Shown: positions 7,595 through 15,953 of the stretch, piece by piece
Layout of the letters: every line of letters starts with the position of its first letter
How positions within the stretch are numbered: the first letter of the stretch is position 1
The notes under the pieces: generated by a model
Seen by the model: only the letters and a program-made list of their open reading frames with translations
The model's database searches: none
What the model was told of the DNA's origin: nothing
Translations under genes and position numbers: made by a program
Origin: Bacteroidota bacterium
GTDB lineage: Bacteria; Bacteroidota; Bacteroidia; Chitinophagales; Chitinophagaceae
Assembly: GCA_005789565.1 (NCBI GenBank)
Contig: SXXL01000021.1
Location: forward strand, 1-34,817
DNA length: 34,817 bases
Direction: 5' to 3'

Positions 7595-8521
7595 ATGAAA
7601 TCAACACCCTTTTGGAAATGGATGCTGTTCGGAGCGCTCTGCCTGATCTGGGGCAGCTCCTTCAAGCTGATGGAGGAAAGTGCCAGCGTCATCGATCCCA
7701 AGCGGTTGGCAGCCCTTCGCATTTTTTCGGCCGCGGTATTTTTCCTGCCCCTGGCCCTTTTCCATTTCCGGGCCATTCCCCGTAAACAACTCGGACTGGT
7801 CGCCTTGAACGGTACCATCGGAAACCTGCTGCCTGCTTTTCTGTTTGCATATGCGCTGAACGATCCGGCGATAACCGGTCCGCTAGGCGGCATTCTCAAC
7901 GCACTGACCCCACTCTGTGTGGCCACCATTGCCATTCTTTTTTTCCGGGACCGGGTGGCCCTCCACAAATTGATCGGGATCGGGATCGGGCTTGTCGGAT
8001 TGATCCTGCTCACCTTGGTGCCGGTCATCCGCCAGGAGGCTGAGCTGACCCTTGCCCGACTCTTACCTACGCTGGCCATCCTCACCGGCACCATTCTCTA
8101 CGGATTCAATGTGAACCTGGTGGGCCACCGCTTACAGGGAATAAAACCCCTGCACCTCGCATCGGTCTCCATTGCCCTGATGATCGTTCCCACCACCTTG
8201 CTGCTTTGGTATTTTGATTTTCTGTCGCTCTCCTTTACCGATCCGGCTACGCAGACCGCCATTTGGAAAGGAGCAGCCCTGGGCATCATCGGCAGTGCGC
8301 TGGCCACGATCCTTTTTTACATGCTGCTGCAGCTGGCCGGAGGATTGTTTGCCTCGCTGGTCACCTACGGCATACCGGTCGTGGCAGTGATCGTGGGATG
8401 GATCGATAACATTGACATCGATCCGTTGCAGATCCTTTGCCTGGCGATCATCTTATCCGGCGTGTACTTGGCGAATAAAGTAGAGAAAAAGCAGCACGAA
8501 ACGGCAGCGAAGTCTGATTAA
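7595..8521 (+). CDS. EamA/DMT-superfamily transporter
   Basis: A 308-residue inner-membrane protein of the drug/metabolite transporter superfamily, built of two EamA repeats of five helices each. The ATG at 7595 is preferred because it starts the first helix (WKWMLFGALCLIWGSSF); the frame also opens at a GTG at 7580. The family signature IWGSSF in helix 1, the LRxFSAAVFFLPLALF-like helix 2, and the LGGILNALTPLCVATIAILFF and second-half GGLFASLVTYGIPVVAVIVGW segments are all visible. Such proteins export amino acids, nucleobases or other metabolites; the substrate cannot be read here. It ends convergently with frr, overlapping by 4 bases at the two stop codons. Confidence 0.9.
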   Translation: MKSTPFWKWMLFGALCLIWGSSFKLMEESASVIDPKRLAALRIFSAAVFFLPLALFHFRAIPRKQLGLVALNGTIGNLLPAFLFAYALNDPAITGPLGGILNALTPLCVATIAILFFRDRVALHKLIGIGIGLVGLILLTLVPVIRQEAELTLARLLPTLAILTGTILYGFNVNLVGHRLQGIKPLHLASVSIALMIVPTTLLLWYFDFLSLSFTDPATQTAIWKGAALGIIGSALATILFYMLLQLAGGLFASLVTYGIPVVAVIVGWIDNIDIDPLQILCLAIILSGVYLANKVEKKQHETAAKSD

Positions 8522-9081
8522 ACGGACATGATCTCTTTTTCTTTGCTGGCCAGGAGTTTGTCCACTAGTACGATGTGCTTGTCCGTGACATCCTGAACGG
8601 CCGCTTCTCCACCCTTGGCAACATCCTCACTCAAGCCGTTCTTCTGTAATTTTTTGACCTGTTCGATGGCATCGCGACGAATATTGCGGATGGCTACTTT
8701 GGATTGCTCGCCCTCGGATTGACATTTTTTAACCAACTCCTTGCGGCGTTCTTCCGTAAGCGGCGGCAGATAGATCCGGATCAGGGAACCGTCGTTTTGT
8801 GGAGTGATGCCCATGTTTGCGGCAATGATGGACCGTTCGATGGGTTGCAACATATTCTTCTCCCAAGGTTGAATGCTCAGGGTACGAGCATCGAGCACAC
8901 TGATGTTGGCCACCTGATTGATGGGCATGGGAGATCCGTAGTAATCCACCGACAATCCGTCCAACATCTGGGGATTGGCCTTTCCGGCCCGGATCTTGAT
9001 CAATTCAGATTCCAAAAACTGTATGGCCTTGCGCATGGCATCTGCCGCGTGCCGTTCAATGGCGATCAATTCATCCGACAT
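8518..9081 (-). CDS. frr: Ribosome recycling factor
   Basis: A 187-residue cytosolic protein that, with EF-G, splits the post-termination ribosome. Family marks are the RAGKANPQMLDGLSVDYYGSPMPINQVANISVLDAR region (about 32-67), IQPWEKNMLQPIERSI (about 71-86), NDGSLIRIYLPPLTEERRKELVK (about 97-119), and the C-terminal three-helix-bundle end with QDVTDKHI. Length is exactly typical. In many bacteria frr follows pyrH; here it follows the wecA-type gene, with 62 bases between, and has its own TAGATTTG box. Confidence 0.97.
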   Translation of the reverse strand: MSDELIAIERHAADAMRKAIQFLESELIKIRAGKANPQMLDGLSVDYYGSPMPINQVANISVLDARTLSIQPWEKNMLQPIERSIIAANMGITPQNDGSLIRIYLPPLTEERRKELVKKCQSEGEQSKVAIRNIRRDAIEQVKKLQKNGLSEDVAKGGEAAVQDVTDKHIVLVDKLLASKEKEIMSV

Positions 9082-9106
9082 GGGAATAGATTTCTTGGTA
9101 GAACGG

Positions 9107-9114
9107 CAAATCTA
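9107..9114 (-). promoter_or_regulatory. Candidate -7 box for frr (TAGATTTG)
   Basis: Exact TAnnTTTG on the minus strand, 25 bases before the frr ATG. The context GTAGATTTGC is the same as at the HD-hydrolase and gyrB boxes. A T-rich stretch lies about 17 bases further upstream, near the -33 position. Confidence 0.45.
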
Positions 9115-9143
9115 CTGAAAGACGGCGGTACGGAAAAAATGCC

Positions 9144-10250
9144 CTATTCGGCTTTGATACCGGCCTCTCGTTCCATCTGGATCACCGGCACCTCTACCGC
9201 TTCGGCCACACGCTTGGCAGGTATCCAGCCATAGTAAAGGACACCTACCAGCACAAAACCGAAAACCATCTCTGCCAACAACAGCCAGGTGGAACCATAG
9301 AACTTGAATCGCCAGGCCAACAGCAAGAAGATAATATTGGTCGTGATGCAAATGAAGCTGGTCCAAAAATGATTGTACCCGCGATTGAGCAAGAGATGAT
9401 GAACGTGCTTGCGATCGGGTTGAAAGGGAGAGAGGCCCATCATCAACCGCATGGAGAATACCCGAAACGTATCGAACAATGGAACGAACAATACAGAAAA
9501 GCCCACCGCCACGGCTCCCGGGATCGGGAGAACGGATGCGGGACTGCTAGCCGTGTGAATAAACCGAATCACCAAGATCGCGTTTACCGTACCGATCAGC
9601 AAGGATCCCGAGTCGCCCATAAAAATGCGGGCCGGTGGAAAATTGAACGCGAGAAAGGCTAGTATACTACCGACCAGTGAAAAAGCCATCAGGGCATAGG
9701 CCGGCTGTGCAGCATATAGAAAATAGATGCCGAATACGGTCAGGCTAACGATGGCCAGACCGGAGGCCAGCCCGTCCACCCCATCGATCAGATTGAAGGC
9801 ATTCATCACTACAATGATGGTCATATAGGTAATGATATAGGAGAATAACTCCGGAACCTCATTGATCCCCAAAAATCCATACAGGCTCTCCAACCTCAAA
9901 CCCCCTCCATGGATGATGACGGCTGCTATAAAAAGCTGTCCGATCAGTTTATTTTTTGCGCTGAGGTCACTTAAGTCATCTTTTAACCCCAATAAAAAAA
10001 CGACCACCCCGGTAGCCAGATAAAGACGTATCTCCGAATCGGAGGAAAAGGGAATAAAAAACAAACAAGTGATCAGGAATCCGACCAGGATCGAGACGCC
10101 ACCCAACGAGGAAACGCGCCTTGGATGGATCTTCCGCTGATTGGGTCGATCGTAAATCCCGTTGCGGGTAGCTACTTCAATGACTACCGGGGCTACCAGG
10201 AAAGTCAAGAGGAAAGCACAAGCAAGAACAATCAGTGCCGATAGTATCAT
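9144..10250 (-). CDS. MraY-family undecaprenyl-phosphate glycosyl-1-phosphate transferase (WecA/TagO type)
   Basis: A 368-residue multi-pass membrane enzyme that moves a sugar-1-phosphate (usually GlcNAc-1-P) from UDP-sugar to undecaprenyl phosphate, starting O-antigen, teichoic-acid-like or other surface glycans. Seen are the RKIHPRRVSSLGG start motif after the first helix, GLKDDLSDLS with the Mg-binding Asp pair (about 88-97), the NAFNLIDGVDGLASG catalytic motif (about 150-164), FMGDSGS (about 214-220), and the HVHHLL sugar-selectivity loop (about 285-290). These separate it from MraY, which lacks the HxHH pattern. About ten hydrophobic segments are visible. It is divergent from the transketolase gene across an AT-rich gap and upstream of frr. 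The glycan it starts is not encoded here. Confidence 0.92.
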   Translation of the reverse strand: MILSALIVLACAFLLTFLVAPVVIEVATRNGIYDRPNQRKIHPRRVSSLGGVSILVGFLITCLFFIPFSSDSEIRLYLATGVVVFLLGLKDDLSDLSAKNKLIGQLFIAAVIIHGGGLRLESLYGFLGINEVPELFSYIITYMTIIVVMNAFNLIDGVDGLASGLAIVSLTVFGIYFLYAAQPAYALMAFSLVGSILAFLAFNFPPARIFMGDSGSLLIGTVNAILVIRFIHTASSPASVLPIPGAVAVGFSVLFVPLFDTFRVFSMRLMMGLSPFQPDRKHVHHLLLNRGYNHFWTSFICITTNIIFLLLAWRFKFYGSTWLLLAEMVFGFVLVGVLYYGWIPAKRVAEAVEVPVIQMEREAGIKAE

Positions 10251-10264
10251 AAGAATATTGAATA

Positions 10265-10272
10265 TAAAGTTA
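10265..10272 (-). promoter_or_regulatory. Possible -7 box for the WecA-type gene (TAACTTTA)
   Basis: One mismatch from TAnnTTTG, 14 bases before the ATG at 10250, inside a very AT-rich stretch (10251-10302). Confidence 0.25.
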
Positions 10273-10362
10273 AAATAAATTATTATTTTTTAATATTTAT
10301 CTGACGTCGATCACGCGGGAGCCTGATTCTCAGCATGTTGAAAAAAAGTGGGAAGGATTTTA

Positions 10363-10378
10363 CCTGATCCTGATCAGG
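10363..10378. repeat. 7-bp dyad upstream of the transketolase gene
   Basis: CCTGATC and GATCAGG are separated by CT, a near-palindrome of 16 bases, about 17 bases before a CATTTTTG box (10395-10402, one mismatch from TAnnTTTG) and 39 bases before the ATG at 10418. The position fits an operator near the -33 region; the binding factor is unknown. Confidence 0.35.
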
Positions 10379-10417
10379 GTTCAACGAATCCGTTCATTTT
10401 TGTAAAAAGCCATCCAC

Positions 10418-11251
10418 ATGAGTGAACTAGCCGCCCTTGCCACCCAGATCCGCCGCGATATCCTGCGCATGGTACATGGCGTAAATAGTGGTCATCCCGG
10501 CGGCTCGCTGGGCTGTGCCGACTTTTTTACGGCACTCTACTTCCAGGTCATGAAACATCATCCTGCGTTTCAGATGGATGCCAAGCAAGAGGATGTGTTC
10601 ATCCTCTCGAATGGTCATATTTCCCCGGTTTTTTATGCCACCTTGTCGAGAGCGGGCTATTTCCCGACTGAGGAGCTCGGTACGTTCCGAAAATTGAACA
10701 GCCGCCTGCAAGGACACCCCGCCACCCACGAACATTTACCAGGCGTACGCATCGCCTCGGGGTCGTTGGGGCAAGGACTTAGCGTGGCCGCCGGCGCAGC
10801 GCTGACCAAAAAAATGAATGGTGATCCCCACCTGGTGTTTTCACTGCACGGGGACGGAGAGCTGGATGAAGGACAGATCTGGGAAGCCGTTCTGTTTGCG
10901 GCCCATCATAAGATCGACAACCTGATCTCGACGATCGACTGGAACGGACAACAGATCGATGGTCCGACTGATAAAGTCATGAACCTGGGCGACCTGCGGG
11001 CGAAATTTGAGGCGTTTGGGTGGACCGTCCTCGAAATGAACGGCAACGTCATCAACGAAGTGGTCAGCGTAATGGAAAAAGCCAAAAGCCTCACCGGAAA
11101 CGGAAAACCCATCGTGATCCTGATGCGCACCGCCATGGGTAAAGGGGTCGATTTCATGGAAGGCACACACGAATGGCACGGCATTGCGCCCAACGACGAA
11201 CAACTGGCACGCGCCCTGGCCCAGCTTCCCGAAACGGTCGGTGATTATTGA
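10418..11251 (+). CDS. Transketolase, N-terminal (thiamine diphosphate-binding) subunit
   Basis: A 277-residue protein corresponding to the first domain of transketolase, which moves two-carbon ketol units in the pentose phosphate pathway. Seen are SGHPGGSLGCADFFTALYF (about 24-42, His26 region), LSNGHISPVFYATL (about 63-76), GHPATHEHLPGV (about 99-110), GSLGQGLSVAAG (about 115-126), and the ThDP/Mg motif GDGELDEGQIWEA (about 145-157) followed by the Asn in DWNGQQIDG (about 174-182). Split transketolases are known in many bacteria and archaea. The partner C-terminal half is usually next to it, but here the next gene is on the opposite strand and unrelated, so the partner must lie elsewhere. 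The stop overlaps the end of the permease gene by 7 bases. Confidence 0.93.
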   Translation: MSELAALATQIRRDILRMVHGVNSGHPGGSLGCADFFTALYFQVMKHHPAFQMDAKQEDVFILSNGHISPVFYATLSRAGYFPTEELGTFRKLNSRLQGHPATHEHLPGVRIASGSLGQGLSVAAGAALTKKMNGDPHLVFSLHGDGELDEGQIWEAVLFAAHHKIDNLISTIDWNGQQIDGPTDKVMNLGDLRAKFEAFGWTVLEMNGNVINEVVSVMEKAKSLTGNGKPIVILMRTAMGKGVDFMEGTHEWHGIAPNDEQLARALAQLPETVGDY

Positions 11252-12465
11252 GTGCGTAGTGACTGCACCCGGGTTGCCGCTCTCGATGCCGGCAACCAGG
11301 AAGCGACGGCTGCAATGAAAAAAACGGTGGCCCCGATGAGCAAGCCATCCGAAAGTCTTCCCTCCACGGGATAATAATCGATCAGAAAACTTCCTCCGCC
11401 AAGCGGGATCAGGTGAAAAGTTTGTTGCGCCCAGATCATCGAACCGGCGATCAACATCCCCAACCCGGCTCCGACACCCGCCAGCAACAGTCCCTCCATT
11501 AAAAAGATTCGATGGATCACCCGGCGCTCGGCACCCATGGCCCGAAGGATCTGGATATCGGTTTGTTTTTCCAGGATCAGCATGGTCAAGGCCCCGATCA
11601 TGGTAAAGGCCCCCACGATGAGGATCAACGAGAGCACACCATAGACGATCCAACGCTCGGCATTCATGACCCCGTAAAGACTTCGGTTCTGCTCATAACG
11701 ATCCTCTACCCGAAACGCATCCCCTAAAAAATCACGAAGGGCTTGTTTCACTTTTTCAGTGCGGCCCGGATCGGATAATTTAAGTTCCAAGGCCGAGACC
11801 GATTGAGGGGACAATCCCATTGCCTCCCGTAAAAAATCATAGCGGGTCAGGCCATACTGCTCATCGAAATCCTGTTGAACGATAAAAGAACCTGCTGCAT
11901 AGAGATCGGTTGCCTGTATGTTCTCGGCGGACAAAGTCCGACCGCCTCCCTTTCGCGGGATATAGGCACGCAACAATCGTACGTCGCGGCCCGCTTGCAC
12001 GCCCAGTGCGTCTTCCACGCCGGCGCCCAAGACCAAGGCCGGCATCGCTGCCGTTCCCAAGGAAAAAGAACCATGATAGATCCGGCCGGGCAATCCCGAT
12101 ACCGCCGCATAGTGGTCATCGACCCCTTTCAATTGGATCACTGATTGATACTCGCCATTTTGTAAAATGGCCTTTTCCTCCACCACCCGCGACACGGCCG
12201 ATACCCCCGGCCAAGTAGCCAACCGATCGCCCAAGCTATCTGAGATGGTCACGAATTTTCCCTGTGCGGGAGATACCCGGATCTCCGGATAAAAATCAGC
12301 GTAGAGGGATTTGACCAGTCCCTCAAAACCATTGAACACACTCAACACCAACAGCAGGGCCGCCGTGCCCACGGCAATGGCCACGACGCTGGTCCACGCG
12401 ATCACCGAAATGGCCGTAGTAGATTTCGGAGAACGGAAATATCGCCAGGCAAATTGTAAATACAA
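11245..12465 (-). CDS. FtsX-like / LolC-LolE-type ABC transporter permease
   Basis: A 406-residue inner-membrane protein with the FtsX/LolE layout: an N-terminal helix (about 20-45) preceded by the FAWRYFRSPK motif, a large periplasmic domain (about 46-265), and three C-terminal helices (about 270-395). The segment around LILEKQTDIQILRAMGAERRVIHRIFLMEG (about 299-328) is the typical coupling-helix region that touches the ATPase. LolCE extracts lipoproteins from the inner membrane for transfer to the outer membrane; MacB-like exporters share the fold, so the cargo is an inference. No LolD ATPase gene is nearby. It lies 11 bases downstream of rbfA and should be cotranscribed. Confidence 0.85.
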   Translation of the reverse strand: MYLQFAWRYFRSPKSTTAISVIAWTSVVAIAVGTAALLLVLSVFNGFEGLVKSLYADFYPEIRVSPAQGKFVTISDSLGDRLATWPGVSAVSRVVEEKAILQNGEYQSVIQLKGVDDHYAAVSGLPGRIYHGSFSLGTAAMPALVLGAGVEDALGVQAGRDVRLLRAYIPRKGGGRTLSAENIQATDLYAAGSFIVQQDFDEQYGLTRYDFLREAMGLSPQSVSALELKLSDPGRTEKVKQALRDFLGDAFRVEDRYEQNRSLYGVMNAERWIVYGVLSLILIVGAFTMIGALTMLILEKQTDIQILRAMGAERRVIHRIFLMEGLLLAGVGAGLGMLIAGSMIWAQQTFHLIPLGGGSFLIDYYPVEGRLSDGLLIGATVFFIAAVASWLPASRAATRVQSLRTQ

Positions 12466-12476
12466 GCAATCGCTTT

Positions 12477-12872
12477 TTAGGATTCAGGGGGGGGGGTCGG
12501 TGCACCATCCGGTGTTTGGCCTTCCTCTCCGATGCGGCGGAACAGCTCCTCCATTTTGAATACATGATCCAGTGTATCATCCCGAAAAAATTTCAGGACC
12601 GGTATGTTGCGCAACTGGTGCCGCACGCGGTTGGCCAGCTCCCGCTTGATCTCGGTCGTTCGGTCTACCACCTTCTTCAACGCAGCCTCCGGATCCTTGA
12701 CCTGAAACAAACTCAAATAGAAACGAGCTTCCAGCAGATCGGGCGTCACCTTCACGGATGAAATGGAGATCATGCCGCCATCCAACATAGACAGACCCAA
12801 CAATTGAAAGATCCGGTTCATTTCCTCGTTCAACAACCCGGCGATCTGCCGCTGACGTTTTCCTTCCTCCAT
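12477..12872 (-). CDS. rbfA: 30S ribosome-binding factor
   Basis: A 131-residue KH-like protein that assists late maturation of the 16S rRNA 5' end and cold adaptation. Visible are the N-terminal RQIAGLLNEEMNRIFQ helix (about 7-22), MISISSVKVTPDLLEARFYLS (about 34-54) and the core RHQLRNIPVLKFFRDDTLDHVFKMEEL (about 83-109), all typical. The C-terminal tail is proline-rich (PTPPPES) and is encoded by a run of ten C residues on the coding strand. It is the first gene of a pair with the permease and divergent from the ABC exporter. Confidence 0.93.
   Translation of the reverse strand: MEEGKRQRQIAGLLNEEMNRIFQLLGLSMLDGGMISISSVKVTPDLLEARFYLSLFQVKDPEAALKKVVDRTTEIKRELANRVRHQLRNIPVLKFFRDDTLDHVFKMEELFRRIGEEGQTPDGAPTPPPES
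12487..12496. repeat. Ten-base G homopolymer at the 3' end of rbfA
   Basis: Ten consecutive G on the plus strand (C on the rbfA coding strand), encoding part of the PPP tail. It is the longest single-base G/C run I noticed in the window, and it lies 8 bases inside the rbfA stop codon (12479-12477). Confidence 0.85.
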
Positions 12873-12922
12873 GTCGATATTAATTGAGATGAATGATCGT
12901 GAACCACTCCCGATCGCTGGCC

Positions 12923-12930
12923 TAAAATTA
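12923..12930 (-). promoter_or_regulatory. Possible -7 box for rbfA (TAATTTTA)
   Basis: One mismatch from TAnnTTTG, 50 bases before the rbfA ATG. The 10-base string TAATTTTAGG recurs upstream of the subtilase gene (33197-33188). It lies 1 base from the divergent ABC-exporter box. Confidence 0.25.
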
Positions 12931-12931
12931 G

Positions 12932-12939
12932 TTACTTTG
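12932..12939 (+). promoter_or_regulatory. Possible -7 box for the ABC exporter (TTACTTTG)
   Basis: One mismatch from TAnnTTTG, 16 bases before the ATG at 12956. Confidence 0.3.
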
Positions 12940-12955
12940 TGGCGATCCCCGCCGC

Positions 12956-14764
12956 ATGCGAACCTACGCCCGCATCTTTCAGTACCTGCAGCACCAAACA
13001 GGCTCCATCCTGGGTTACCTGATCAGTATCCTGCTGTCCATTCTGTTCTCGATCGTTTCGTTCGGCATGCTGGCCCCATTTTTCGACCTGATCTTCAACG
13101 GTGATAACAGCCGGCTTGCTCAACCGGCCGACAATGCCGTGATGGAAACCATCCGTCAACTGCTGCTCCAACAAGTCGATTCGCTGACACCGGTAGCCAC
13201 CCTGGGCATCATTTGCCTGATCATTTTGCTGTCCATCGGATTCAAGAACCTGTTTCTCTACCTCTCCTTCTATATCCTGAACCCGATGAAAAACCGCATC
13301 ATTCACCGATTGCGGTCAGACATCTATCAAAAAGTACTGACGCTGCCCATCGGCTATTTCACCGAGCAGCGAAAAGGCGACCTGATGAGTCGTCTTACCA
13401 ACGATGTGTACGAAGTAGAGAACTCCCTGGTCGGCGCCCTGGAGGGATGGGTGCGTGATCCGCTGACCATTCTGATCAATTTTCTGGTGCTGTTTTATAT
13501 CAGTCCCTCCCTCACCCTGGCCATCCTGGTTTGCATCCCGGCCATCGGTTTTATTTTAGGTCGCATCTCCCGACAACTCAAAAAGACCTCGCAGGAAGCC
13601 GCGGAGAAACAGGGTGAGTCGCTCAGCGTACTGGATGAAACGTTACAAGGACTCCGCATCATCAAATCCTTCAATGCACAGGACTGGATCCGTGGCCGCT
13701 TTGATCGCGCCAACGATGAACTCTTGCAAGCCCGCAACCGGATCAGCCGCCGGCGCGACCTGGCCTCCCCCGTCTCCGAATTACTGGGCGTGGGAGTGTT
13801 TGTCGGTATTCTTTGGTTCGGCGGGCAAAGTGTCCTGAACCAAGAGATCGCCTTGGCACCTTCCACGTTCTTAGCCTACCTCGCACTGTTTTACAACATC
13901 ATCAATCCCGTCAAAGCCCTCTCCACCTCCTTCAGCAACATGCGAAAAGGGTCCGCGGCCATCGCCCGCATCGAAGAGCTTCTCGGCACGCCACAAACCA
14001 TCGATGAAAATCCGCAGGGAAAACCGCTGGCGGCATTCCAGCAGCAGATCGAATTCCGGAACGTTCGGTTCGCCTACGGAGAAAAATTGGTGCTGCACGA
14101 CATACAATTCACGCTCCCCAAAGGCAAGACCATTGCCCTGGTGGGCTCCTCCGGCTCGGGCAAATCGACCTTGGCCGATCTCTTGGCGCGTTTTCATGAT
14201 GTAACCGACGGACAAGTGCTGATCGACGGCATCGACATCCGAGACTATTCCCTGGCCTCCATCCGGGAGCATATGAGTTTGGTGACACAAGAACCCATCC
14301 TCTTCAACGACACCATCGCCAACAACATCTCGCTGGGAATGCCGCAGGCTTCCTTGTCCCAGATCGAGCAGGCGGCCCAACTCGCCAACGCGGACGGATT
14401 CATTGATCAAAAAGCGGGACAATACCGATCGAACGTGGGCGACCGCGGCAGCAAACTCAGCGGCGGAGAACGGCAACGGCTCACCATCGCCAGAGCCCTG
14501 CTGAAAAATCCCTCGATCCTCATTTTGGATGAAGCCACCTCTTCGCTCGATACAGAAAGCGAACGCTTGGTACAAGAAGCGATCAATAATGTCATGAAAG
14601 ACCGTACCAGTTTGGTGATCGCGCACCGACTCTCGACCATCCGGCACGCCGACGAGATCCTGGTGTTGCAAGAAGGACGAATTGTGGAAAGAGGAACCCA
14701 CGAAAGCCTGATCGGACAGAACGGCTATTACAAAAAATTAGTGGACCTGCAGGAATTGCAGTGA
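12956..14764 (+). CDS. ABC exporter, fused permease-ATPase (MsbA-like)
   Basis: A 602-residue half-transporter working as a dimer in the inner membrane. The N-terminal part holds six membrane segments (about residues 15-310) of the type I exporter fold, with the coupling-helix region RKGDLMSRLTNDVYEVE (about 139-155). The ATPase domain shows Walker A GSSGSGKST (about 396-404), the Q-loop VTQEPILFN, the signature LSGGERQRL (about 500-508), Walker B ILILDEATSSLD (about 520-531) and the H-loop IAHRLS (about 556-561). Length and architecture match MsbA, the lipid A flippase, and lpxD/lpxC lie in the same window, but multidrug and peptide exporters look the same, so lipid A as substrate is an inference. 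Its stop abuts the acyl-CoA dehydrogenase stop on the other strand with no gap. Confidence 0.88.
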   Translation: MRTYARIFQYLQHQTGSILGYLISILLSILFSIVSFGMLAPFFDLIFNGDNSRLAQPADNAVMETIRQLLLQQVDSLTPVATLGIICLIILLSIGFKNLFLYLSFYILNPMKNRIIHRLRSDIYQKVLTLPIGYFTEQRKGDLMSRLTNDVYEVENSLVGALEGWVRDPLTILINFLVLFYISPSLTLAILVCIPAIGFILGRISRQLKKTSQEAAEKQGESLSVLDETLQGLRIIKSFNAQDWIRGRFDRANDELLQARNRISRRRDLASPVSELLGVGVFVGILWFGGQSVLNQEIALAPSTFLAYLALFYNIINPVKALSTSFSNMRKGSAAIARIEELLGTPQTIDENPQGKPLAAFQQQIEFRNVRFAYGEKLVLHDIQFTLPKGKTIALVGSSGSGKSTLADLLARFHDVTDGQVLIDGIDIRDYSLASIREHMSLVTQEPILFNDTIANNISLGMPQASLSQIEQAAQLANADGFIDQKAGQYRSNVGDRGSKLSGGERQRLTIARALLKNPSILILDEATSSLDTESERLVQEAINNVMKDRTSLVIAHRLSTIRHADEILVLQEGRIVERGTHESLIGQNGYYKKLVDLQELQ

Positions 14765-15904
14765 TCAACGCTGGATCGAGCGAGCGATCACCAATTTCTG
14801 AATTTCAGAGGTGCCTTCGCCAATGGTGCAGAGTTTGGCATCCCGATAAAATTTCTCGACCGGAAAATCCTTGGTATATCCATAGCCACCAAAGATCTGG
14901 ACGGCCTCATTGGCCACTTTCACCGCAACCTCACTGGTATAATACTTGGCCATGGCGGCATCCTGCGTCATCGGCAAATGTTCCTGCTTTTTATAGGCCG
15001 CCTGATCGGTGAGCAGATCGGCTGCCTCGATCTCGGTGACCATATCGGCGAGCTTGAATGCAATGGCCTGAAAATGGGCGATGGGCTTCCCAAATTGCTC
15101 GCGTTGCTGCGCATAAGCAAGGGCCGCTTCATAGGCGCCCCGGGCAATACCCAGCGAGAGGGCAGCGATCGAGATGCGCCCCCCATCCAATATTTTCATG
15201 GACTGATGAAAACCGTCGCCTACCTCTCCCAACCGGTTGGCATCGGGTATCCGGCACTGATCAAAGATCATTTCAGCGGTCTCGCTGCAACGCATGCCCA
15301 GCTTATTCTCTTTTTTGCCAGCTAAGAAGCCGGGGGTGCCGCGCTCTACGACAAAGGCGGTCGCATTATTTTTTGTTCGGGGCTCACCGGTGCGGGTGAT
15401 GACCACAGCGATCTCGCCGCTAATGCCATGAGTGATCCAGTTCTTGGTTCCGTTCAAGATCCAATCGCTCCCGTCGCGCACCGCGGTGCAACGCATGTTA
15501 CTGGCATCGCTGCCGGTATTGGCCTCGGTCAGTCCCCAAGCACCAATGGCTTCTCCGGTCGCTAACCGGGGCAACCATTTTTTCTTTTGTTCCTCATTGC
15601 CAAAGGACAGAATATGCCCGGTACATAATGAATTATGGGCGGCCACACTCAATCCCACCGACCCACAGACTTTGGCGATCTCAACGATAGCAGCCTTGTA
15701 TTCATGATAACCCATACCGGAGCCACCGTACTGCTCCGGAACCAATACACCCATTAAACCCAATTCACCGAGGCGACGGAAAATGTCCCGCGGAAAATAC
15801 TGCGACTCATCCCACTCCATCACATGGGGACGGATCTCTCGCTCCGCAAAATCACGGGCCATCTGTGCCACCTGAAGGGTCAATTCACTGGATTGAAACT
15901 GCAT
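14765..15904 (-). CDS. Acyl-CoA dehydrogenase (short-chain type)
   Basis: A 379-residue FAD enzyme catalysing alpha,beta-dehydrogenation of acyl-CoA in fatty- or amino-acid breakdown, passing electrons to ETF. Seen are [16 protein letters not shown] (about 49-64), the FAD-binding [12 protein letters not shown] (about 127-138), GTKNWITHG (about 152-160), the second-half [21 protein letters not shown] (about 265-285), [22 protein letters not shown] (about 333-354) and the catalytic base Glu363 in IGEGTSEIQ, the position used by short-chain and butyryl-CoA dehydrogenases. No etfAB or thiolase is adjacent. The substrate cannot be fixed from sequence. Confidence 0.94.
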   Translation of the reverse strand: MQFQSSELTLQVAQMARDFAEREIRPHVMEWDESQYFPRDIFRRLGELGLMGVLVPEQYGGSGMGYHEYKAAIVEIAKVCGSVGLSVAAHNSLCTGHILSFGNEEQKKKWLPRLATGEAIGAWGLTEANTGSDASNMRCTAVRDGSDWILNGTKNWITHGISGEIAVVITRTGEPRTKNNATAFVVERGTPGFLAGKKENKLGMRCSETAEMIFDQCRIPDANRLGEVGDGFHQSMKILDGGRISIAALSLGIARGAYEAALAYAQQREQFGKPIAHFQAIAFKLADMVTEIEAADLLTDQAAYKKQEHLPMTQDAAMAKYYTSEVAVKVANEAVQIFGGYGYTKDFPVEKFYRDAKLCTIGEGTSEIQKLVIARSIQR

Positions 15905-15953
15905 TGGGTAAAAATCGGAAATAATATCGATTACACGAACAGATGTTAGGTAA

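Noticed and set aside
13871-14701. Long minus-strand frame opposite the ABC exporter ATPase domain
   Set aside because: Shadow of a GC-rich gene with all ABC motifs intact on the plus strand.
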